The notes under the pieces were generated by a model that was given only the letters and a program-made list of their open reading frames with translations, was not told the origin of the DNA and made no database searches. DNA of 64,000 nt from Synanceia verrucosa (taxonomy: Eukaryota > Chordata > Actinopteri > Perciformes > Synanceiidae): the NCBI GenBank assembly GCA_029721515.1, contig CM056567.1, forward strand, positions 21,498,731 through 21,562,730. The letters are read 5' to 3'. Numbering within the stretch: the stretch's first letter is position 1; each line of letters begins with the position of its first letter. Below, one piece after another: positions 1-10,620 of the stretch. The position numbers and the translations under genes were made by a program.

Positions 1-1039
1 AGCATCCTAACTGCTGCTGATCCATCAGGCAGCCACCAGCATTTACTGCTGGAGCTTAATAACACAAGATGTCTTCAAGCTCTGACAATGTCTTATTTTT
101 CTACACAAAATCCATCCATTGCATCCAGAGATGTCCTGAGCCAACCCTGACGATCTGTAACCAAGCCCATCTGGGCACATTTTAAAGGACTGCTAACTGG
201 TATCTGTAAAAATAAGGCTGATCAGTATCAGATCCTTTCTTTACCCTGGTGCGTTGCAGCCATATCGCTGCTGTCCTCAGTGACAGCATGCTCCACAGCT
301 CAAACACACCACAAGCCAGTCTCTACGCACTTTGCTCAACAAGAGACTGAAGACAAGCTCCCTGGTTTTGCTGCTAAAACTGAGTGGAAACCATTATAGA
401 GTAAAAAAAAATGTATCGAAGAACCAATTCAAAGTCTTCAAGGAGGCCCTTCATGTTGGAGAGCTAATATGACAGATTTAGCCAGCACCAGAGGAAAATC
501 ACCAGCGCCTATTATAGCAATTAAGACTCTCTGTGTTTAAGAAATGAAATTAATGATTGAAAATGTGAACCAGCAGAAAAATGTCAATTACCAGCATGAG
601 CCACCATGTTCTGAGTGGACACAGTTCCTTACAGACACTAACGAAATGTAAAATTTGCAGTTTGAAACATAAAACAACACACAGCATTAAAAAAAAAAAA
701 AAAAAGCACTCAAGACTAGGCAGGCATGATGGGAAACATGGGCCGTCCCTATCCCTACAGTTCTCACACAAACTACATATGGCATCAGTGACCAGACAGG
801 TCAGGAAATGGTCAGATTTCTTCCAAAATATAGTACAATAACTAATTACCTAATCCAAGTATGACAATACCAAAATAATGATGAAGATTTGGATGGATGA
901 ACGATGGAGAATGGGGAGATTTGTCGGCAAAAGTGACTACGCAATTACACTGAAGCAAAAAACATGTTGACTCGTCGTGAGACAAGTAGGCAACATCTAC
1001 TCCAGGTACCGGTGGAGGCATGGACGACTTGCCAGCCAC
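1..1039. other. AT-rich spacer, no gene seen
   Basis: No open frame here has recognisable domain content. The only simple feature is a run of about 17 A residues near 690. Short open frames on both strands are of random-ORF quality. Confidence 0.6.
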
Positions 1040-1340
1040 TTTTTAAAACAGGAAGTGCCTTGTGCCAGCGTTTTTGCCCATTTTAAGTCATATTTCTAGA
1101 CCAACAGAATATTTTGTACTATGTCTCTGAAAACACTGAATAGCTCAAATGAAAGAAGAGACTCTCTATTTCATCATGAAAAAATGTTTTTTTTTACCTT
1201 GTTCCATTCTTGTTTTATCAGAGGTAGAGTAGAGGACACTTTCACTAAAAATCACCACTTTTTGTCCAGATTCTGTTTATTTTGCTCTCGAATCTCAATC
1301 GTCTCCACTTCCTGTTTTGATCTCTGTGGTGTATACCATC
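1040..1340 (-). repeat. Dispersed repeat, internal part of the piggyBac-type MITE at 13,085
   Basis: This stretch is the reverse-complement relative of about 13,215-13,480. Shared landmarks are the CTTGTGCCAG/CTGGCACAAG segment, the block reading 'acatagtac' beside 'tattctgt', and the 'tttatcagaggta' segment. The terminal TTAA repeats of the other copy are not visible here, so it is a truncated or diverged copy inserted the other way round. Confidence 0.6.
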
Positions 1341-1389
1341 TCTTTATGTCCTGACTACATCTCCCAGAAGCCCCAAAATTACTCACAGG

Positions 1390-1533
1390 GTGTGGGAGCA
1401 CTTCAGCCAGAGACCGAACTATGTAGTGGTGTGCAAGCTTTGCAATGTGGAGAAGGTGTTTCACACCAGTACAGGTGCTACACTGGAGGACTTGAAGCAG
1501 AAGCATCCTGGCAGGCTAGCTGAAGATGCAACA
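1390..1533 (+). pseudogene. BED-type zinc finger fragment (hAT transposase or ZBED-like)
   Basis: The frame from GTG at 1390 starts VWEHF and continues with a CKLC pair, then TGATLEDL and KHPG. This is the order of a BED finger: aromatic W-x-H-F start, Cys-x2-Cys, then a helix ending in a His before P. The first zinc-binding His of the usual pair seems replaced by Leu (LEDLKQKH), so zinc binding would be impaired. BED fingers occur at the N-terminus of hAT transposases and of host ZBED proteins. No transposase body follows; the frame runs into unrelated sequence by about 1,540. Most likely a dead hAT fragment. Confidence 0.55.
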
Positions 1534-1559
1534 GCAAGCCAGTATCATAAGTCCTCTTT

Positions 1560-2600
1560 TACTTTTTGTTCCAACATTAGCATCAGGATTCTCAACAAGT
1601 GAAACATGCATCTGTTACAACACAGTTACTGTTACCGAGCGTGAAATATGGTGCCTTATTCTGCACTGATATCTAACAGATGTTAATCCCACCTGGTTTA
1701 TCCACTCTGTGGCCACAGCTGCTTGCCGGCCGGCGACTGAATGAAGCGATCGCGATCATGGTGATGTCATCACAACGCCATAGTGCCGTCACTACAACAC
1801 ATTCAGTGCACTGACTTTTGTATATCAGAATCGACCGTCTGCACCTGGTGTTGCTAGCATCCGCTCGTTAGCAGCGAACAGCTACTGCCGTAGCAGCGAG
1901 AAGATGTAGCGATCGGGGAACAGCGGATATAAGTGTATACTTTAATCACAGCTCAGAAAATATAATAAATAATTAGTTGACAGATTAGTTGGCTGATCCA
2001 AAAAACTGTTTGAATAATTGATAAAAAAAAGAAACGTTAGGTGCAGCACTATGTTATGTTACTTGATTATTTTCAGTTTCGTTTAGATTATCTCAATACC
2101 ACACATGGAATTCAGAAAGATGAGACTTTCTCCACCTCCCTACACATGTATTTTGAGCATAATTAATTTGTCTAGACACACAATAATTGGATTGAAAGCA
2201 TTACTATTATTACGTCTGTTTTTCAATTTTTTTTCATAAATACTGTAATAACATTGCTATTGTGATTATTTGGGCCCTGATAATCATGTTGAAATAATTT
2301 GGATGAAGTAGCTTGTGAAAAACAAGATGTGCATGTTCGTTATTTTGAATTTCATTGCACATATTTAATCAACATCATGCATTCTGCTGCTGCTGTCATT
2401 TTCAGGTTGTAGCGCCAGCATGTCATTGTGAATTAAAACATTTCTTCCTCTAAGCCAAAGAAACATTTGATTATGGAGTAAAAGTTAAGCGAAATAGATT
2501 TGAAAAGGAATAAGAAGTGATTTGAATTTGATATGCATATTTAATATTGGATTCAGATTCAATCAAATGCGAGCAAACCCCAACCTTGGTGAGGGGGCTT
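1560..2600. other. AT-rich spacer with hAT-like remnant
   Basis: No gene is seen. Around 1,950-2,050 there is a TTAGTTGACAGATTAGTTGG-like stretch resembling the ends of fish hAT MITEs (compare 4,725 and 13,630), without clear boundaries. Confidence 0.4.
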
Positions 2601-2609
2601 CACCTGGAG

Positions 2610-2611
<2 letters not shown>

Positions 2612-2656
<45 letters not shown>
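2612..2656. repeat. (AT)n microsatellite
   Basis: Uninterrupted AT dinucleotide run of about 45 bp. Confidence 0.95.
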
Positions 2657-2662
<6 letters not shown>

Positions 2663-2915
2663 AATGGAACAATCCCAACAGACACTGATGTGCTCTGTTG
2701 TTGATCATTTAGAATAGGAACGTAGACACAGAGATCTGACAGAGACTGTCACTTGCTTGATGCCATATCATGTGTGTAAATGGTTTAAAGGTTCTGCCTA
2801 TCCTTCACACATCTTAGGAACCACTCATCTGATCTACTTGACATTTGGCAGGTGTGTCGCTTGGGTCCTTGGTATAGGCTCTGCTGGAGTCAATGAGCGA
2901 TGTGCAGTTGTTGAT

Positions 2916-3493
2916 AGGGCTGAATGATTTAGCATTTTATTTTATGACTGAAACTGCAATTTCAGACAATGTGATCATGTGATCGACAAACTGTATTTTG
3001 CAGTGCTCCTGACCCAGGATCTGTGTCAATTATTTTACACATAAATGCCGTCTCCCTACCATCCTCCCTACCAAGCTCACCGATCAGAAGTGGCTTGCTA
3101 CTCGTGGACAGGTCACGCTCCCCTGTATACCTGTATAATGACTCAAAATGGACCAAAAAACAAAAAAAACACAAAACAAAAAACACTGGTACAAGGCACT
3201 TTGTGGTTTACAAAAAAAAACCCCACAAAGCACCCAACAAGTAATCAGTAATCAGATTACAAGGTAACATTGGAAGCAATTCTTACCTTTATTTTTCATC
3301 CTTGCATTAGATTAACAGCTTTTGTTTGTTTTCATGGTATGATGTCATTTTCTGTCATGTTTGTAAATGTTACTTCCTGTACACATGAATATTGTACTGA
3401 AGCTTGATTTGAATAAAATCATGAATCGAATTGAAATCGCAGTATCTGCCAGAAAAATCACAATTAGATCTTTTCCTACAATCGTTCAGCCCT
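2916..3493. mobile_element. hAT-like MITE
   Basis: The left end reads AGGGCTGAATGATT. The right end, read on the minus strand, is AGGGCTGAACGATT, so the termini form an imperfect inverted repeat of at least 14 bp. The interior has no transposase. The A-rich stretch at 3,160-3,235 contains a short piece (CACTGGTACAAGGCACTTTG) related to the repeat at 13,460. A clean 8-bp target duplication could not be found. Confidence 0.6.
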
Positions 3494-3838
3494 GGTTGTC
3501 CACACTGCTGGAAGCAGCACTTCCTTGGATGGAGCACAGCAATAAGCTCACTCTGAACAGCCAAGAGCCTCCAATAAAGCTGCAAGCAACAATACCAGGA
3601 GGCTACCTGGAGCCAAGCAATCATCCGGAGCAGCCGTGGCTCTCTGAATACAGTCAATGACCACTACCAACCTCTTCTTCACTGCCTCGAGTGAACACAA
3701 GCAGAAGGAAATCAGAGTGTATTTCACCAGTGTTACCGAGGGCAGATACTGACCTCGGTGTGAGTAAGACTGCATTTCCCACATTAAAGGTCACCTAGTA
3801 TGCAAAATTCACTTAATACAGGTGTTCTAACAGTAATA

Positions 3839-3917
3839 CAGTCCTGGTCAAAAGTTTACATACACTTGTAAAGAACATAATGTCATGGCTCTCTTGAGTT
3901 TCCAGTTATTTCTACTG
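3839..3917 (+). mobile_element. Tc1-like terminal fragment
   Basis: The stretch starts CAGTCCTGGTCAAAAGTTTA and continues with ACATACACTTG, a terminal sequence typical of fish Tc1 elements. It stops where an unrelated GCGATATGG repeat begins. Only one end is present. Confidence 0.6.
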
Positions 3918-3995
3918 TGCGATATGGATAAAATTCTATATCCTGATATAGCCAAGTTTATATCCCAATAACGATATATATTCCGATATAGTATT
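3918..3995. repeat. GATATA-rich MITE-like fragment
   Basis: Repeated GATATA and TATATCC motifs (for example GCGATATGGATAAAATT) resemble the interior of the common 'gcgatat' hAT-type MITEs seen again at 6,482 and 12,688. No ends could be assigned. Confidence 0.4.
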
Positions 3996-4404
3996 TTTTT
4001 TTTCTGATGTGTTTTTATTTTCCATTGCGCCTTCCTCTGTCTCCTCTGTGGCGTAATCCCTTATATGCTTTTATCCTGAAGGCTTATTTTGAGAGCGACC
4101 AGAAGTCCGGCTTTGTTTGCGCTTTATTTTATTATAAAGTTTGGCTGGTAAAAAAGATGTGTTTTAAACGTCACGTTAAATCATTCACACGACATCCTCA
4201 TGCTGCTTTACCTCTGTTTATTTTTGAGTGAGAACTGCCACAAAACAGTAGCCGTCATACTATTACGTCTATGCTTCATACAGTAGACGTTTTTAACTGA
4301 CATGATACATTTGGATTATCCAGCGGTCATTCCGACATTGAGTTGTGCCTTACATGGCCATTGTTAGAACACTTCTGCTGCTTGGCTGTGAGAAAACTGT
4401 ACAG

Positions 4405-4607
4405 AATATTTGTTGGTGTATGCATATTTCCTCAACTGTATGTACAGTACATCAGCACATAGTGTTGATGTACTGTACATACACACATAGTGTACATCAA
4501 CACATAACACATAGTGTTACAGTACATCAACACTATGTGTTGATGAACACTATGTGTTGATGTACTGTACATACAGTTGAGGAAATATGCATACACCAAC
4601 AAATATT
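4405..4607. repeat. Long inverted repeat (palindrome)
   Basis: The arms 4,405-4,466 and 4,546-4,607 are 62 bp each and complementary with one mismatch seen (TCAGCACA versus TCAACACA). The 79-bp spacer holds further short direct and inverted copies of the motifs ACACTATGTGTTGATG and GATGTACTGTACAT, so the whole can fold as a branched hairpin. It could be a foldback element or a hairpin MITE. No flanking target duplication was evident. Confidence 0.85.
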
Positions 4608-4721
4608 ATGATTTATGAAGCTCTGCTTTTCCCTGTCAGAGCCTGTTATGGGAAGTGACATATGTATCTTTCAGGCTCTGTTTTGTGTGTATACACAATG
4701 GTAATAAATGCAATTTTATTT

Positions 4722-4800
4722 TAGGGCTGCAACTAAACTATTTTGATGATAGTCAATTAATCTATTGATTATTACTTTGAGTAATGAATAAATAAATCAG
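4722..4800. mobile_element. hAT-like MITE end fragment
   Basis: AGGGCTGCAACTAAAC followed by alternating GATTATT and CAATTAATC motifs matches the widespread fish 'gggctgcaactaa' hAT terminus. Only this end is recognisable. Confidence 0.5.
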
Positions 4801-5091
4801 CAATACTGCATTATTTACTGCCCTTTCTTCTTCTACAAAGTTCTCTGACATCAGGGATGAAGCGATGAACTGAGAAGGGGACTATATGTTTTGACCAACG
4901 TACACATGACTATAGGTTCATTTAAAAACATAACTGACTGAAATATCTTCCACCTGTTTGTAGTCTGGCGCTAGCTTTGTCAAGCGTTGGCTTTAAGAGC
5001 TTTAAGGCAGCTTAATCAGGAGCCCGGCCACATTGATTTATTGAGAAAGCGGAGCGTATTTCTGTTTGTTGTATTGGTTTGAAAAGTGGAA

Positions 5092-5276
5092 CCTGTAATT
5101 GTGTGTTTGCCTCTGCACTCTCGCCATTGTGTCATTGGTCTCTGCCTCCACAATTTTTCAAACACTTACTCCAGACACAAAGGAGATGACGTCATCTCCT
5201 GTAATTCATCACATGAGCTTCACATGGGCTGGAGAAGACGCCACAGTGCTGCCATGCAACACCCGACTACTCCATG
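5092..5276 (+). pseudogene. Possible Ig-domain-like exon remnant
   Basis: One frame reads a hydrophobic segment (CLCTLAIVSLVSAS) followed about 30 residues later by WAGEDATVLPCN. This resembles the signal-peptide/B-strand start of fish Ig-superfamily receptors, where a GED-x-x-LPC motif is common. It ends at CATG|GTGAAG, a possible splice donor. No matching second exon with the distal Cys or a WxR core was found. This may be chance; confidence is low. Confidence 0.2.
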
Positions 5277-5399
5277 GTGAAGTTCTTTGCCATTTAATAG
5301 TAAATTTGTTGGAGCCTCACTTAATGTATTCACTCATCAGATATTTCATAAAACTCTGGTTGCTTATAAGGCAGTCAGGTGGACTGTGATGATCCGCTG

Positions 5400-6481
5400 T
5401 TAATGTGAGAGAGCAGCATTCCCTTCATTAAAGGGAAGTACAGAAAAACCTGCCTGTCTTTTGTTCCCTGGGGTAATACCAGAGGAACTTATTTACAGGA
5501 AAATGTCACTAATTATTCCTGATTGAGAACAGAGGTGTGTGTTTCTTGTTGTTGTCCTGCTGCAAATTAGTGTCATGTTCCTTTAAAAAGGTACAAGCAT
5601 AACATACTGTGTTTTTTTTCTTCTTCTTAATTTATTTATTTATTTTTGCTCAGAGAACAGAGCACAGTCAAAACGCATCGAGCCAGTCTGAGCCGGTTTG
5701 TAACCTCAGGGTATGGAATTATTTTTTAATATGTAGCCGTTAGTGGTCAAGACACACAAGTCACGCAGTAAGACACACACAGAGAGGGAGGAGGGGAGGT
5801 GAAGAGGAGATGGAGGAGGTGGAGGAGGCACAGCCCCGGTGTTTTCAGAGCAGAAAAAGGAAAATATCTTCCTCTAAGAGCTGGCACTGTGACAAGAAAA
5901 GACTGAGCGCAGAACTTCAGACCACAGGGTGTGGCAGACACTGTTTCGCCAGCCAAACGAGAGCAAAAGAAGAAAGAAAAAAAGCAGCGGGAACATGAGC
6001 CATCCAGTCAGAGTGAGGCACGCCGAGGTAGCACAGACATCTTAAAATGGGGCTGAGTGTGGCTGTCAGGACTGTCAATACACAGCAGAAGGATACTGCT
6101 CACTGCCACATCACTGCCATGCTGGGTGCTTCACTATATCTTTAAGCTATCAACCAAGTAATGGAGAAACTTCTCCACTCAAACAAGCCTGCAGTCGAAC
6201 CCTTTGGTCCTTAGATATAGAAAAAAGTAACCATTTGTACAGTTTTCTCACAGCCAAGCAGCAGAAGTGTTCTAACAATGGCAGCAACACTAACAATGCT
6301 AACAGTTACCTGCTGGTGAATGGTCATTTAGCTGTACGGGTGCCGTGCAGAGCAGCCTGTCAGTCAACTAAAGGTCATTCAAGGTGTATGTGGTCAATTA
6401 TTTATGCTTTTTCATACTGAATGACCTATTTACAAGAAACGTATGAGCCATGACTGGTATTTCTCTATTTCTCTAAATAAT
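5400..6481. other. Spacer, no convincing gene
   Basis: A purine-rich GAGGAGG tract lies at about 5,780-5,830. The open frame over it is driven by that composition and shows no domain. Confidence 0.5.
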
Positions 6482-6633
6482 AGGCGTGGGTATTAACAAG
6501 GACTTCACAATGCAATATGTATCACAATACTTTAAACACGATACAATACATTATTGTGATACTGTGATATGTTGTGTTATAGATCACTGAGAAATTTAAA
6601 TTGCAGCTTGTTGTATATACAGTATGTGTGTGT

Positions 6634-6675
<42 letters not shown>

Positions 6676-6830
6676 TATGTGTTGCTCTGGATATACAATT
6701 GGCGCAAAACAATTTTTTTTTGTGGGAAAAAAAATAGACATCAACAGATTACAAGTCAATGTTATATAATATTATAACAGAAGAAAAAGCTTGCAATATA
6801 TTGCCATATCAATATTTTTCCCAACCCTAG
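6482..6830. mobile_element. hAT-type MITE with 8-bp target duplication
   Basis: The element begins AGGCGTGGGTATT and ends with ATATTGCCATATC, then TTTTTCCCAACCCTAG. It is flanked by TAAATAAT at 6,474-6,481 and 6,831-6,838, a perfect 8-bp duplication typical of hAT. A GT/CA microsatellite (6,624-6,673) lies inside. No transposase, so non-autonomous. Confidence 0.75.
6624..6673. repeat. (GT)n(AC)n microsatellite
   Basis: A GT run turns into an AC run at GTGTACAC, giving a small self-complementary microsatellite. Confidence 0.95.
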
Positions 6831-6838
6831 TAAATAAT

Positions 6839-7640
6839 ATTGTACTCAAACTCCAGACGTCTTTTTGCTTCTAATTGACTATTTATTTTTACAAACAATA
6901 CTTTTCCTTGGGTACAGTTCTTGGCTGAGGGGTGTAAAGGAAGCATGGGCCAGCAGAGGTGGACAGTGGAAAGAAATACTGATAATGGACTATTTTTTAA
7001 CGTAGAAAAAAGATTGTTAACCAAATCAGCCACGTCACCCCCATAAAATGCAGAAAATAATTTCTTGATTAACTGATTAGTTAAACAACTTAATGACAGA
7101 TTTATTAAGTTAAAACGAAAACAGTGGTCAGCTCCGTCTGCTGAAGAAGATCATGTGATATGACAGAAAAATCCAACAGTTACTAAACAGACCTTGTGCT
7201 GAGAAGTCAAGACTGAACTTTAAGATTTGACATTTAAACATTAAGCAAAAATGCTCTCAGGTCGCATTTTCTTCACTGATAGGTGAATAAAAATATCAAA
7301 TCATCTTAGCTAAGGCCCTAAAAATGGTCAAATATCAGCATAATTATAGACTCATATCAAGAACTACTATCCACCAAAGAAGCAATTATGAACCTGATCA
7401 GAAATTTGATGCCAACTTTCAGCACGTTTCACTTCTCACTGATTGTGCACACATTAGGTTCAACATCCAGCATTAGTCATAACTCAAACTGGTAATAAGC
7501 ACAATGTTGAACTTAAAGCGTCGTACGAGGATGGCGGATAAATGCAGCAAAAACACAGGTAGCATATCAGAAAGTAGAAATACACCCTTTGAATGTTTTT
7601 CTGACAAAACAGCATCAACACTGACAATGAAATGATAATT
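6839..7640. other. Spacer, nothing recognised
   Basis: AT-rich sequence with short random open frames. No repeat end or motif could be assigned. Confidence 0.5.
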
Positions 7641-7644
7641 TATT

Positions 7645-7915
7645 TAGAGCTGTGACGGTATGGATTTTTTATTACCGCGGTGATAAAGCACCCAATCCAA
7701 CCCAATGTGGTATGGCAGTTTACCACAGTTTCCCCCCGACATCCCCCCATCATGGCGACTCCACCACCCCTCTGCAATCCCGCTACTCTCCATGATCACG
7801 GCAACTCCGCCACCCATGCTATTCTCCGTGGTCACCGCAACTCCGCCACCCCAGCTGCATTCCCACTAGCCTCCTGACCACCGCAACCCCACCGATCACT
7901 CCTTGTCTTCTGGCA
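7645..7915. repeat. Minisatellite within a MITE-like context
   Basis: GAGCTGTGACGGTATGG and TTACCGCGGTGATAA resemble a fish hAT-type terminus. From about 7,753 there are at least four imperfect repeats of 30-47 bp, each with the core GCAACTCCGCCACCC followed by TCTCC or CCTCC. The open frames over it are composition artefacts. Confidence 0.6.
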
Positions 7916-8125
7916 TAAAATGTGCGACACAGCTTTGTAACATGATTTGTGGCTATTGTTGAATAAAATCAAGTCAACAGAGCAGCGTAAACAACGATGG
8001 ACAGTACTACATAAGACGGGTGTGTGCTTCTGTTTTATGCCTGTGTATTATGTGTGAATATATTCAATTTAATCATGAGAAGTACTGAAACCTCAAAATA
8101 AATTATGATAATATGAAAATATGGA

Positions 8126-8477
8126 GGGCGGCACGGTGGTGTAGCAGTTAGATAAGAAGGTACTGGGTTCGAATCCCGGGCCCGGCGCCTTTCTGTGTGG
8201 AGTTTGCATGTTCTCCTCATGTCTGTGTGGGTTCTCTCTGGTACTCTGGCTTCCTCCCACCATCCAAAAACATGCATGGGGATTAGGTTAATTGGTTAAT
8301 TTAAATTGACTGTAGGTGTGAATGTGAGTGTGAGTGGTTGTCTGTCTCTATGTGCCCTGCGACGAGGTGGCGACTTGTCCAGGGTGTACCCTGCCTTTCA
8401 CCCTAAGACAGCTGGGATAGACTCCAGCCCCCCCAGAGACCCTATGAGAGGATAAGAGGTAGATGATGGATGGATGA
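8126..8477 (+). mobile_element. tRNA-headed SINE, copy 1
   Basis: Starts GGGCGGCACGGTGGTGTAGC and has a Pol III B-box (GGTTCGAATCCC) at about 8,166, then a body with 'catgttctcctcatgtctg' and an ATGG-rich tail. It is flanked by perfect 13-bp duplications ATGAAAATATGGA (8,113-8,125; 8,478-8,490). The part between A and B boxes lacks about 17 bp present in copies 2 and 3 (CACTGTCGCCTCACAGC), so the promoter is damaged. The duplication being perfect suggests a fairly recent insertion. Confidence 0.85.
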
Positions 8478-8489
8478 ATGAAAATATGG

Positions 8490-9420
8490 AAACGAAGGAA
8501 AAGAATCAGACCTCTGTGGCAGCTACAGGACTGTAAAAACTCTAACCAATCAACTGACACTCTGTCCAAATGGAAAGAACCAATCAGATGAATTCCTGTT
8601 TCGTCCTGACCACACCCCCCACGTTGCACAGCCACAGTCTCCACTGTCTGCATTATAAAGGTGATAAAATGACATTGATATATTAACTTTGAACGGGACG
8701 TTTTACAGCTGTGGTGATGTAGCATATCGGCTCTAGTCTTCCTGCTGAATCCTCCTGTCAGATGTTCAAGTTTGAGGGGGTGTGGCTTTGGAGGAGGGGG
8801 TGGAGCTTAGAGGAGGTGCCACTTTCAAACTTTGCTAGCTCTCTAGGATTACAAACTATAGCTTTAATATGAAGTGATGAATTCAGTACCCGAAAGCCGT
8901 CCACGACCAACAAACCTCTGCTAGTGCTGCTAAAAAGGTGCTTCTAGAAAAACTGATCAGCTATCTTTCAGTTATTGGTGCTGCATTATGTATTCACTGA
9001 GTCCAACATTCATTACACATTGTCTGGATGTTAACAGGTGTTTATTCAGCATCCCATCTCAGAATTACAGTAGTAATCAAAATCTTCTGGCCGTCTTTCA
9101 CCGTCCACATTTCAAAACAGCTATTTGTTCACATTGACACGATAACGAGGTTCCACTGCAGATCTGGCCTGATCCTGGCCTGTCCGGTGCACAGTGAGCA
9201 GCGGGATGACTGCATTCAGACAAGTTGACTGGTGACCTTGTGCAGCACCTGGCTAAATGCAGCACAGCAATGCAGCAGTGATCTGCACACGGCTTATTCA
9301 GCGGCTGCATTAGTCACAGCTGCACTGCCACCGACTGCTGCTGGGCCATTTCTACTAACGACTCCGAGAAAAATGAAAGCGCAAGCATTTCCCCACTCCC
9401 CTTTCATTTGAATACAGTAA
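8490..9420. other. Spacer, nothing recognised
   Basis: A GGGGGTGTGG-rich stretch near 8,775-8,815 is the only compositional feature. No gene or repeat boundary was found. Confidence 0.5.

Positions 9421-9422
<2 letters not shown>

Positions 9423-9480
<58 letters not shown>
9423..9480. repeat. (CA)n microsatellite
   Basis: Uninterrupted CA run of about 58 bp. Confidence 0.95.
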
Positions 9481-9481
<1 letters not shown>

Positions 9482-10525
9482 ACTCCCTGCGTTATACATT
9501 CATTAAAAATCTCAGGCATCAATAAGCTCTAAGTTACAGGTATTACCCACACCCACTCCACTTTGGGGGGTTTCTAATAAAGGGTTCATTATTCTCTTTT
9601 GTCTCTTGTGATGCATGCAGACTCCAGCTTCACCCTGACACAGCAGATCTTCAAATTAGTTACATATCAAAACATAACTCTTATGTTTTAGAAAAATGAC
9701 TTAGCAATTCCATGCATTTCAACATAATATTCATGATAATAATCTGTCTATTTGTTAGGCCCCAAACATGTTTAGATCCTGATCCGAGTCCTTTATATTG
9801 CAGGTTTTCCCACAGACTGTAGTGACCTAAGAGGCTCCAAGGGGATCTGGAGCAGACCACTGTATAAGATAAAATGCACCTGGTGCACTTTGACAGCAAA
9901 ATTAAGAGGCTAGATCAACAAACACCTTTGTGTTCCTGGAAACTATTTTGTGAAGTACATTTCAGCTACTTAAGTACCGTACTTCTACTTTACTTGAGTA
10001 CATTTACGTAACGCACTGACCAGACTAGAGGAGGTAACTGGTGATCCTGAAAACACATGTACCTGTTAATGAGCTTCCAGATGGATTTCATGGTTCCATT
10101 TTAGTAAATAATTTTGTACTAGGTCTCATCCTGAGAGTTTTTTTGTTCACTTTTTTTTTCTGGGAACCTGAACAGACACTTTCTGCTGGGTAAGTGACTC
10201 TCCTTGAACTGTGAAATTGAATTGAGAAAAGGACTCTATTCTTTGGATTCGCACTGAACACTTACTGTGTAACACCATGAATTTGGTGTGTTTTGAGTTT
10301 GTGCTCTTGTGCTACCTGGTTATTGATATTCTAGGGGACGTGTGTCCTGTGTAGGGTTGACTAGTACTGAAGACAGAAGTGAAAACACATTCTTTGCCAG
10401 CACGTTGGCTGCACAGAGAAGACATGATCTGACCTGTTACTGCTAATTTGTAAATTTTCCTTGTGAAAGTGTTGGTTAATACCAGGTTAAAGGTATAAGA
10501 TGTAACATCTCTGCATTACTCTACT
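9481..10525. other. Spacer; short repeat-like motif only
   Basis: At about 9,966-10,010 there is TACTTAAGTACCGTACTTCT and a following TACTTGAGTACATTTACG, resembling a common fish MITE motif. Otherwise nothing is recognised. Confidence 0.4.
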
Positions 10526-10527
10526 GA

Positions 10528-10620
10528 CTAGGGCTGGGTACTGAACTTCAACACTAATCAGGTATGAAAAATTAATCATCTTTTGGTGCCAAATTATGAT
10601 ACCCAAGTGTCTGCAAGCTT
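10528..10620. mobile_element. MITE terminal fragment
   Basis: TAGGGCTGGGTACTGAA followed by alternating AT-rich sequence and GGTGCCAAATTATGATACCC resembles the 'gggctgggtatcg' class of fish MITEs. Only one end is seen. Confidence 0.45.

Noticed and set aside
3367..3660. Open frames of 95-97 codons on both strands
   Set aside because: They overlap each other and the right end of a hAT-like MITE; no domain and no splice context.
5810..5998. Glu/Lys-rich open frame
   Set aside because: Driven by a GAGGAGG purine tract; no motif, no conserved start context.
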